The notes under the pieces are model-generated. The model worked only from the letters and a program-made list of their open reading frames with translations. It did no database searches and was not told the DNA's origin. This document shows positions 56,640 through 64,000 of a stretch of 64,000 nt of DNA, piece after piece. The translations under genes and the position numbers were made by a program. How positions within the stretch are numbered: the stretch's first letter is position 1; each line of letters starts with the position of its first letter. Source of the DNA: Petunia secreta (taxonomy: Eukaryota; Streptophyta; Magnoliopsida; Solanales; Solanaceae); assembly GCA_029990175.1 (NCBI GenBank), contig JARKIP010000011.1, positions 4,092,001 to 4,156,000 on the forward strand, read 5' to 3'.

Positions 56640-57119
56640 TACAAAAGAAATGACAACGACTCTAGACCTGGTGGCATGCTCCTTCTCCAGCCTGGCTTTC
56701 TTTGCTTCTCATGCAACCTCTTTGATTTCTTCCATAACTTTGGTTAAGTATCCCTTTGCTGTAAACAGATGCTAGATGTCCACAGCGTCATATTCATGGT
56801 TCCACTGTTCAAGTCTTGTCCCTAATGCCTCCAAATTTCCTTCCAATTTCAATGCATGTTTCTTCCATGTCTCGATCTCTTCATTGTTTTCCTTATCTAT
56901 TTTTATGGCTTTCAACATGAACTCACGGTATCGGATTTGAGCTTCCACTTCTCGGTCTCTTATGTCATTCTTTCGGCATGGTCCGACCACCATATTTCCT
57001 TTTACGTTGTATCGCAACCAACTAATGTAGTTTGGTTTGCAACCAGCGTTATACATGTCTGGCGCTATTGACTTCTCCAAATGACTTGTTGTTGATCTGG
57101 ATGTTTTAAAGGATGACAA
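56640..57119 (-). pseudogene. Second ORF1-like coil, upstream of the DUF7745 part
   Basis: The minus strand from 57119 has CKPNYISWLRYNVKGN and then a charged coil (EAQIRYREFMLKAIKIDKENNEEIETWKKHALKLEG), continuing past a stop at 56772 to about 56650. It looks like the C-terminal coil of an ORF1 protein. Yet it lies 5' of the DUF7745 N-terminus, so it is out of the expected order. It may come from a second, overlapping element or a rearrangement. Confidence 0.5.
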
Positions 57120-57239
57120 ATGAAGGAATTAGTGATTTGAAGAAGAACTTAGTCCTTGGTGAGAAGGGCACGACTGATCGAAAAGATTTTGTAGAATGCA
57201 AATCCTTGAAAACTATGAGTAGCGGCGCGTAAACTTATA

Positions 57240-57985
57240 CGCATCCTAGTCAGATAAAAAAATTTGTGCCGGGGCTGTCTTATAGAAGTGTGAACAAGAG
57301 TTAGTGCTAAACAAGGAGAGTAGCACAAGGAAATCTTAACTTGCCATATTTACAAGGTTTCCTAGTAAAACACTGCTAGGGTTACAAAGCCCATACAAAA
57401 GCAAGTAATTAAGGCAGCCAACCTCAGTTATTCACCACTAGAGTTGAGAGAAAACACAAGGCAAATTAAATAACTCTTAGAGTGACATAACTATTGAAGA
57501 CAACCGGTGAAGAACTAAGAGCAAAAGCAGTGAATCAGTGTAGGATCTTGATTTAAGTTGTCACAGTCTTTATGTTTTGATTGTATTACCTATCTGCTTA
57601 TGCTAGAAACCATTGTAATAGGTTAACTTTGAGTGACTTCTTTGTAAAGCTAGAGTTTAGCTTTGTTGAGTGATAAGGGTTTAGAGTGTAGCCCCTTGCT
57701 TACAAAGCTTGTAATCTAAAACTTGCTCTTTGTGTTAATGAAGTAATTTCAAAATCCCAGAGTGTGGGTCATGGTTTTTCTCTCTTGAGCAAGAAGTTTT
57801 CCACGTAAAAACACTGTGTTTATTAGATTGCTGTTTATTTATTTATTTTTTTTTTGTGTTTTTCGTGGAGGCAACAATTCAAGAACAAGGTTCTTGTGAT
57901 TAAGAGTCAGGTTCTTCGGCAAAAATTGGAGGACACTATTCAACCCCCCTTTCTAGTGTCCATAGGAGGTGACAGAGTATAACCA
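57240..57985 (+). repeat. Copia-2 5' LTR (left end unresolved)
   Basis: The right end is set by TATAACCA just before the primer site, compare TAACA in copia-1. The part with TTTTCCACGTAAAAAC (57797-57812) matches TTTTTCCACGCTAATATC in copia-1. No TGTT start was found, and Tat coding sequence reaches 57119, so U3 looks truncated. Confidence 0.5.
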
Positions 57986-57986
57986 G

Positions 57987-57998
57987 TGGTATCAGAGT
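57987..57998 (+). other. Copia-2 primer-binding site
   Basis: TGGTATCAGAGT, one mismatch from the tRNA-Met site TGGTATCAGAGC. Confidence 0.8.
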
Positions 57999-58041
57999 GG
58001 GTCTTCTCATTTTAGGTTAACACCTCGGGAAGATTAAAATT

Positions 58042-59015
58042 ATGAGTGCACCACCTATAATTACTGAACGACAATCGGTTCTGAGGTCTCCAAAGTTCAA
58101 TGGGCAATACTACGCTTGGTGCAAGAACAGAATGGAGAATTACATCTACGCAGAAGATTATCAACTATGGATAATAGTTTCTGAAGGAAATCTGACTCCA
58201 ACCAAAGTTGTTGGTGAAGGAGTTGCTGCTCGTACTGAACTAAAGGAAAAATCTGAGTATAATGACGCTGATTACAAGATGATAGAAAAGAATCAAAAGG
58301 CCAAGAGGCTTGTAATCTTCGGACTAGGTCCTGAAGAGTTCGACATGGTTTCATCTTACAAGACTGCTAAAGAAATCTGGGATTCCTTGGAAGTCGCTCA
58401 TGAAGGAACCACTGAAGTCAAGGACTCAAAAAGAAGAATGCTAAAAAGACAATTTGATATGGAGGAACCACTGAAGTCAAGGACTCAAAAAGAAGAATGC
58501 TAAAAAGATAATTTGAGCTGTTCACAATGGGGGAAAAGGAGCCAATACATGATATGATGACAAGGCTAACCATCATTACAAATGAGATGAGATCTCTGGA
58601 TATGGAACTCTCAGAAGTTAAAATGGTTGATAAACTGCTGAATGTTCTTCCTAGAACTTGGCAACCAAAGATTACTGCTATAATTGAGTCAAAACTAGTG
58701 AAATCTATCAAGTTAGAAGAACTAATGGGTAGTTTGAAGACTCATGAGATGATGAAGGAGTCGAAGAACAAATCAGTGACTAAGAAGGACAAGACCCTCG
58801 CACTTGAGGCAACTGAGGAACCTGAAGAGTACGTACAATCAATTGAAGCAGCTATAGTCACTAGACAGAAGTTCAATTTAGGTAAGTTCAAGGGGTTCAA
58901 GAAAAACACCAAAGATAATGTTGGGAGAAAGAAGATAGTTGACAGTCCAGACTACTCATGGTGCTTTAAATGCTTCAAGAAGGATCATGCTGTTGTGGAC
59001 TGCCCAATGTGGTAA
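58042..59015 (+). pseudogene. Copia-2 gag, first domain with zinc knuckle
   Basis: ATG 58042 (MSAPPIITERQSVLR). The N-terminal copia Gag domain spans 58042-58420 (FNGQYYAWCKNRMENYI, GLGPEEFDMVSSYKTAKEIWDSLEVAHEGT). It is then disturbed by the 59-bp duplication and resumes in frame 3 at 58510 (GEKEPIHDMMTRLTIITNEMRSL, LPRTWQPKITAI). A CCHC knuckle, CFKCFKKDHAVVDC, lies at about 58969-59010. TAA at 59013-59015 is followed by more gag sequence in the same frame. Gag would build the particle. Confidence 0.88.
58405..58522 (+). repeat. 59-bp tandem duplication in gag
   Basis: 58405-58463 and 58464-58522 share GGAACCACTGAAGTCAAGG and the sequence through AATTTGA with a single change. Because 59 is not a multiple of 3 it breaks the gag frame. 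Confidence 0.93.
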
Positions 59016-59864
59016 GTTGAGTGGATGAAAAATAGAGCCACAAAAGTGAAGGAGAAGGACTCTTCCAAAGACAATGATAAGGACAAAAGGAAAGCCAGAC
59101 GTCAACCCAACTTCAAAGTAGAAAGAAGGAAGAGGAAAAAAGCTTTTTATGCAACCTAGGGACCAACTGATAGTGAGTCTAATGGAGAAAAGGAATCTAA
59201 GGATGAATCCCCTCTAGCATTGATAGGACTGATAGGTGAAGACTCAAATGGGGCTGGTTCACCTGAAATAAGAGAAGGAAAAAATCCTTTCAGACCTCCC
59301 CTGTTTGATTGAATAAATTATAAAAGATGGAGGAATCAAATGAATGTATTTCTTCAGGCCATGGACTACAACCTTTGGTTAATCATAAAACGACGACCCC
59401 ATGCCCCTGTGAAGAGAGCTGCCAATGGATCCCTGATTCCAAAATTGGTAGAAGAACTGGACCCAGAAGGCTTGGATTGGCTTCAAGCAAACGCCGAAGC
59501 TATGTTGTATCTCAAGAATGTAATGACTTTTGATGTACTAGCTAAGGTGATGGATTGCAAATCTGCCAAGAAAATCTGGGAGAAACTGAAGGAGTTCTAC
59601 AATGGAGATAGTCAGAAGAATGAAGTTGCTCTCATGGCAACTGGTGGAGAGGAAGCGGCTCACTCAGTTGAGGTATTCTCTGAATTGAAAGAAAAATTGC
59701 ACGCATACTCACCTGATAATCTGATATTAATAACTGCCACCTTTATTGAGGGCTATGAAAAGGTAGAGTATGAGAAAGATAAACTATCTGATGCTTTTTT
59801 TAACTTGAAAACTAGATGTAAGAACCTTGAAGAAGCAAATGCTGAGAAATTAATGCTTCTCTAA
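59016..59864 (+). pseudogene. Copia-2 gag, second N-terminal domain fused in frame
   Basis: Frame 3 continues after the first knuckle through Lys-rich sequence. It passes a TAG (about 59159) and a TGA (about 59310), then enters a second copia Gag N-terminal domain: NPFRPPLFD, INYKRWRNQMNVFLQAMDYN, AKVMDCKSAKKIWEKLKEFYNG. A coil follows (EGYEKVEYEKDKLSDAFFNLKT) and the frame ends at a TAA, 59862-59864. The second domain is distinct from the first in sequence. Fusion without any frameshift over about 450 codons suggests the element once encoded it as one protein. Confidence 0.8.
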
Positions 59865-60394
59865 AGGGACATGCTCTTGTATCTAATTCTAAGATCTCAG
59901 AACTTGAACTTGAACTAAATATGATGAAAAATGCATATGGTAAGCAGGTAATCAATGAGGTTCAAACTTTTCTCAAGAATGAGCTTAAAATAACAAATGA
60001 GATTCTTTGTCAGGAAACTGAAAAGAACAGAGTTCTTAACGAAAAAGTTGAAAAGGCTGACTATGAACTCACCAGATTAACAAAGTGGAACATATATTTA
60101 GAGAAAATGAAATGGGTTCTTCAAAACCAAGTCCAAGGAAAGAAAGGTCTAGGTTATAGGAAACCACTGCCTCCCTATAATCCCAAAAGCAAATATGTAG
60201 GTTTGCCTTGCAATATGCTTTGTACGTTCTGTGGTAACACAGGTCACTTAAAAGAAAACTGCACAAAAATTAGCAAGGATAAATCTAAAAATAAAAAATT
60301 TGCTTTACCTGATTGGGCTAAGAAGGACTTAATTCATCCATTCTCTCATAAGAAGGGACCCAAGCTTGTCTGGGTTCCTAAGTCTAACCCTTGA
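59865..60394 (+). pseudogene. Copia-2 gag C-terminal coil and second zinc knuckle
   Basis: Frame 2 from 59921 is a coiled coil (LKNELKITNEILCQETEKNRVLNEKVEKADYEL). A second CCHC knuckle, CTFCGNTGHLKENC, lies at about 60221-60262, and the Gag end is LVWVPKSNP before TGA 60392-60394. A frameshift near 59865-59900 separates it from the preceding part. Confidence 0.85.
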
Positions 60395-61072
60395 TTTGTT
60401 TTATAGGCTGGAGTGAGAGTGAACAACCCAAGCTGAATTCTAGATAATGGGTGTTCAAGGCATATGACAGTAGACAAAAGAAATTTTCTCTCACTCGCAG
60501 CATTTCAAAGAGGTAGTGTAGCCTTCGGAGGAGAAAAGAGTGGTCAGATTGTTGGCATAGGAAAAGTTGGGAGATCCTTGGATCATGCTATTGAAAATGT
60601 ATATTGTGTTGATGGTCTTAGACACAATCTACTAAGTATTTCTCAATTTTTTGACAGAGGAAATAATGTTAGTTTTTCATCTGTGGGATGTATTGTGAAG
60701 AACCTACAGAGTGGGGAAGTGGACATGGAAGGAAAGAGAGTGAACAATGTTTGCAAGGAATCTTTAGTATCACTTCTTGAGAACAATTTAACTTGTTTAA
60801 ATGTTCGAGAAAGTGATTCGCAGCTGTGGCACAAAAGGTTGGGGTATGCTAGTCTTTCACAGCTTAACAAGCAAGCATCGAAGAAACTGGTTCGTAGACT
60901 ACCTACAAAGAAGTTTGAAGAGATTAAGATGTGTGATGCCTGTTTTAAGGGGAAATATGTGAGATCATCCTTCACATCAAAGAAAGTGGTGAGCACTTCA
61001 AAACCACTCGAGCTGATTCATATGGACTTATGTGGACCGATGAGAGTCAGAAGCAGAGGGGGGAAAGAGCTT
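60395..61072 (+). pseudogene. Copia-2 protease and integrase finger
   Basis: A pyrimidine-rich stretch and AG (60395-60406) follow the gag stop, as in copia-1. The protease relic in frame 2 has a TGA at 60434 and an active site reading D-N-G (60443-60451) where the family has D-S-G. The frame is open from ATG 60464: RNFLSLAAFQRGS, DHAIENVYCVDGLRHNLLSISQF. The HHCC finger reads LWHKRLGYAS, with Tyr at the second His, and CDACFKGK. The first integrase Asp is kept (LIHMDLCGPM). The frame is lost near 61065. Confidence 0.88.
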
Positions 61073-61718
61073 CGTGTTCGTGATAGTTGATGATTACTCG
61101 AGGTATACATGGACTATGTTCGTAGCATCCAAAGATGAAGCATTTGACAGTTTTGAAGAATGGGCTGGGATCGTGCAGAAAAGATTAAGCTTGGAATTGA
61201 TTAACATCAGATCAAATCATGGCACAGAATTTGAAAATACCGAGTTCTTTGAGTACTGTATTAAATACAGTATTGATCACAACTTCTCAACACCAAGAAC
61301 CCCACAGCAAAATGGAGTTGTAGAGAGGAAGAACAGATCTTTAGAAGATAGGGTAAGAACCATGCTGTTATCAAGTAATCTTGCAGGGAATTTCTGGGCT
61401 AAAGCAGTCAAAACATCATGTTACTTGTTGAACAGGTGTTCTATAAATGCTATTCTTAACAAGACCCCCTATGAACTTCTCAGAGGAAGAAAGCCAAATA
61501 TTGCTCACTTGAGGCCATTTGGTTGCAAGTGTTTTGTACACAATAATGGTAAGGAGGCTTTAGGTAAATTTAATGCAAGAAGTGATGAAGCAATCTTCCT
61601 GGGATATTCCACTCAGAGTAAAGCTTATAAAGTGTTCAACAAAAGAATTCAGACAGCTGAAGAAAGCATGCATGTGGTGTTTGGTGAGTCAGACAAAGAA
61701 GTTGTTGAAAAGGAATGA
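61073..61718 (+). pseudogene. Copia-2 integrase core
   Basis: Frame 3: FVIVDDYSRYTWTMFVASKDEAF, then INIRSNHGTEFEN, where the second catalytic Asp is Asn (codon AAT at 61215-61217). The third residue, Glu, is kept at 61323 (spacing of 35 as usual). It continues through RGRKPNIAHLRPFGCKCF and GYSTQSKAYKVFN to a stop at 61716-61718. Even without the frame breaks this core should not be catalytic. Confidence 0.9.
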
Positions 61719-62833
61719 GATGATCAAGCTATAGGTCTTGCACGAGAAGACCCTGCTGAAAGCTTGGAGAATCCAGTAGGAAAGGAAGAGCCAGGTGATG
61801 AAAAAGAAGAATTGACTCAGGGGGAACAAAGAGTCATATGTCAGGGGGAACAATTGACCAGGATGATGAACCAACTGAGGAAGAAGGACCTACTCAAAAT
61901 GCAGCTGTAGGTTCTTCCCACCAAATACAGCCGAGACCCTGGAAGTGTAAAAGCTTATATCCTTTGAAAAATATGTTATCTAAGTTGGATGCTGAGATTA
62001 TGATTAGGTTTGCATTGAAGAACTTCTGTGCATTCTTTGCTTTTCTATCCTCTATGGAACCAAAGAATGTAAAAGAAGCTCTTGAGGATTCAAACCGGGT
62101 AATAGCAATGCAGGAGGAGCTGCATCAATTCAAGAGAAGTAAGGTGTAGCATATGGTTCCGAGACCTAAGGATAGATCAATCATTGGAACCAAATGGGTA
62201 TTCAGAAATAAATTGGATGAGCATGGCATAGTTACCAGAAATAAAGCCAGGTTGGTAGTTCAGGGTTACAGCCAAGAGGAAGGAATTGACTATGATGAGA
62301 CTTTTGCACCAGTGGCTAGGATGGAAGCCATAAGAATGCTGATTTCCTTTACTATATATATGGAATTTACACTATATTAAATGGATGTAACGTGTGCATT
62401 CTTAAATAGCTATCAGAATGAGGAAGTATATATGGTACAACCATCTGGGTTCCTGAACAATGATTTTTCTGATCATGTATATAAACTTGATAAGGCTCTC
62501 TTTGGTCTGAAACAAGCACCCAGAGCTTGGTATGAGAGGTTATCAGGTTTCTTGCTCAAAAATGATTTTTCTAAAGGGATAATTGACAACACACTATTCT
62601 TGAAAAAGAAAGGAAAGGAATTATTGGTGGTCCTAGTTTATGTTGATGATATCATATTTTGAGCCACTGATGAGGACTTGTGTAAAGGATTTGCAGAGTT
62701 GATGGGTAGTGAGTTCGAAATGAGCATGATGTGACAACTCAACTTCTTCTTGGGGTTACAGATCAAACAGACTCCTGAAAGAACCATGATTCATCAATAG
62801 AAGTATGTCAAGGAGCTGCTGAAGAAGTTCGAC
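61719..62833 (+). pseudogene. Copia-2 reverse transcriptase
   Basis: A linker (61719-61990) rich in Glu/Gly/Gln, then RT in frame 2: RSIIGTKWVFRNKLDEHGIVTRNKARLVVQGYSQEEGIDYDETFAPVARMEA, DKALFGLKQAPRAWYERL and YVDDIIF (about 62639-62659). Stops interrupt at about 62147 (TAG), 62378 (TAA), 62660 (TGA), 62732 (TGA) and 62798 (TAG). The catalytic YVDD is intact. Confidence 0.9.
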
Positions 62834-63586
62834 ATGGAAGGAGCTAAGGAAATGACTACTCCTATCGCTCCTGGAACAAAGCTGGATATGGATGAACTTG
62901 GTCCTTCCAAAAATGAGACCAAGTATAGAGGAATCATTGTGTCTCTTATCTATCTTACTGCAAGTCAACCTGATATTGTTTATGGTGTAGGACTCTGTGC
63001 TAGATTTCATTCAAAACCCAAGGAGTCTCACCTAACTGTTGTCAAGAGGATATTGAGATATTTCAAGGAAAATCAAGACCTATGTCTATGGTACCCCAGG
63101 GGTGGTACATTTGAGCTAATTGGTTTTACGGATGCAGATTATGTAGGGCATCTAGTAGACAGAAAGAGAACTTCAAGAATGGCACGTTTCCTTGATCCTT
63201 GTCTGGTTTCTTGGGCTACAAAGAAGCATAACTCAGTAGCCCTCTCCACTACTCAGGCTGAATATGTTGCTGTTGCATCCTGTTGTTCTCAGCTGCTATG
63301 GATCAAACAATAACTGGAGGACTGTGGAATCAAATGTGGAGTTGTGCCTATTTTCTGTGACAATACAAGTGTTGTGAACATTGCCAAGAACCCAGACCAG
63401 CATAAGAGAACCAAACACATTAATATTAGACATGATTTTCTAAGGGATGATGTTGAAAAATGTCTAATCATTATGAATTCATGAAGGACTGAAGATCAAA
63501 TTTCTTACATCTTTACCAAGGCGTTGAACAAAGTCTAATTTGAGAGGAATATGTTGGAGTTAGAGATGACCAAAATGCATGAATGA
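62834..63586 (+). pseudogene. Copia-2 RNase H domain
   Basis: Frame 2 continues: YRGIIVSLIYLTASQPDIVYGVGLCARF, GFTDADYVGHLVDRKRTSRMARFL, VALSTTQAEYVAVASCCSQLLWIKQ and a TAA at 63311-63313. Beyond it come DNTSVVNIAKNPDQHKRTKHINIRHDF, further stops (about 63481 and 63535), and the end LELEMTKMHE at TGA 63584-63586. Catalytic acids are mostly kept; ST-TQAEY replaces the usual STAEAEY. Confidence 0.88.
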
Positions 63587-64000
63587 CCCAACACCTGATC
63601 CCAAAGGTTTGGCTAGTTTAGTATTTATTATTCTTCTTGTGAATATTGTTGTTATTGTCTAGGCTAAAATTATACTTTGTAAGTATACATGGTTAACTAA
63701 GTCTATAATATAATATCTAATGAGTTCCCAGTGAAGAACCAACTGAATATGTAGAAGGAATCACTCTCGGCATGAGGAACCGTGTCCAGGTACATGTATG
63801 TAGCTATTTATGTTAAGTATTATGATTGATAATGAATTGTTCTTGAACGTGCATCTTGAAAACCTTCCATAATTGTGTAACCACCATATTTTATGGAAAA
63901 TTCCTTTTCAGTTACACTTTAAAAAATTCAAACCTTCCCCACTTAAACTAGGAGACTTAATGATAATTCTCCTATAACAGTCACATCAACACTTTCCCGG
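63587..64000 (+). other. Spacer after copia-2 pol
   Basis: No coding signal to the window edge. It is similar in position to 3322-3922 of copia-1, with AGGAACCGTGTCC at 63774 as a degenerate match to the copia-1 palindrome. An extra ORF may start to the right. Confidence 0.6.

Larger units (their letters stand above)
42736..57119 (-). mobile_element. Tat/Ogre-type Ty3/gypsy element, minus strand
   Basis: Minus-strand order: ORF1 (DUF7745-like), gag, protease, RT, RNase H, archaeal-type RNase H, integrase, long 3' untranslated region, polypurine tract, LTR. An ORF1 before gag plus a second RNase H before integrase is the hallmark of the Tat clade (Ogre and relatives). Almost every block is broken by frameshifts or stops. 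The 5' LTR and primer site are not seen; copia-2 begins where they should be approached. Confidence 0.88.
57240..64000 (+). mobile_element. Copia-2: Sirevirus-type element, heavily mutated
   Basis: Order on the + strand: LTR or leader, tRNA-Met primer site (57987), gag with two N-terminal domains and two zinc knuckles, protease, integrase, RT, RNase H, then 3' spacer to the window edge. The protein blocks are clearly related to copia-1. It carries about ten nonsense codons, several frameshifts and a 59-bp duplication, so it is older than copia-1. The extra ORF and 3' LTR, if present, lie beyond 64000. Confidence 0.88.

Noticed and set aside
10945..58000. tRNA-like matches (TGGTATCAGAGC, TGGCGCCGTTGG) as tRNA genes
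   Set aside because: Only 12-19 bases match and they lie beside LTR ends; they are primer-binding sites.
59327..59533. Alternative frame ORF at 59327-59533
   Set aside because: The second gag domain is clearly in the overlapping frame 3; this is a shadow.

Overview
This window is plant nuclear DNA made almost wholly of nested, decayed LTR retrotransposons. I find no intact host gene, no rRNA or tRNA gene, and nothing prokaryotic. The families (Sirevirus-type Ty1/copia with an extra 3' ORF, Athila, Tekay/Del chromovirus, and a Tat/Ogre-type Ty3/gypsy element with ORF1 and two RNase H domains) point to an angiosperm. The style of the Tat and Tekay LTRs suggests Solanaceae; that is recognition by eye and was not checked against a database.

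Layout, left to right. (1) 1-7124, + strand: the 3' part of a copia/Sirevirus-type element (copia-1), from gag tail to 3' LTR, including a 637-codon extra ORF after pol. (2) 7125-33931, - strand: an Athila-type gypsy element. Its RT lies at 7125-8152, its gag-protease at 18901-21410 and its tRNA-Asp-type primer site at 21511-21529. Its upstream LTR is replaced by a head-to-tail array of about ten LTRs (21536-33931, period 1267-1270 bp). (3) 8153-18900, + strand: a Tekay/Del-type chromovirus (Tekay-1) with both LTRs, inserted inside the Athila element. (4) 33944-42713, - strand: a second, older Tekay-related element (Tekay-2) with short tandem repeats in both LTRs, a decayed gag and a foreign + strand integrase fragment. 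(5) 42736-57119, - strand: a Tat/Ogre-type element with 3' LTR, integrase, archaeal-type RNase H, RNase H, RT, protease, gag and ORF1. A hAT-like MITE candidate sits in its LTR region. (6) About 57240-64000, + strand: a second Sirevirus-type element (copia-2), heavily mutated, running off the right edge.

None of these elements looks autonomous: every pol carries stop codons or frameshifts. Decay differs between them. Tekay-1 has nearly matching LTRs and few lesions, so it is younger than the Athila it interrupts. Copia-2 has about ten stops, a lost protease serine and a changed integrase catalytic Asp.

Three signals stand out. First, the Athila LTR array: each repeat is one LTR plus the same 6-bp linker that lies between LTR and primer-binding site. 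That is the junction expected when the two ends of full-length linear cDNA are joined. Second, an 11-bp palindrome, GGAMCWGKTCC, occurs at least 13 times in the 7.1 kb of copia-1, in LTR, leader and coding DNA and in several reading frames. Third, the copia elements have odd gene structure: a conserved stop plus acceptor-like site between gag and pol, two gag N-terminal domains fused in one frame in copia-2, and a TATA box just before the extra ORF of copia-1.
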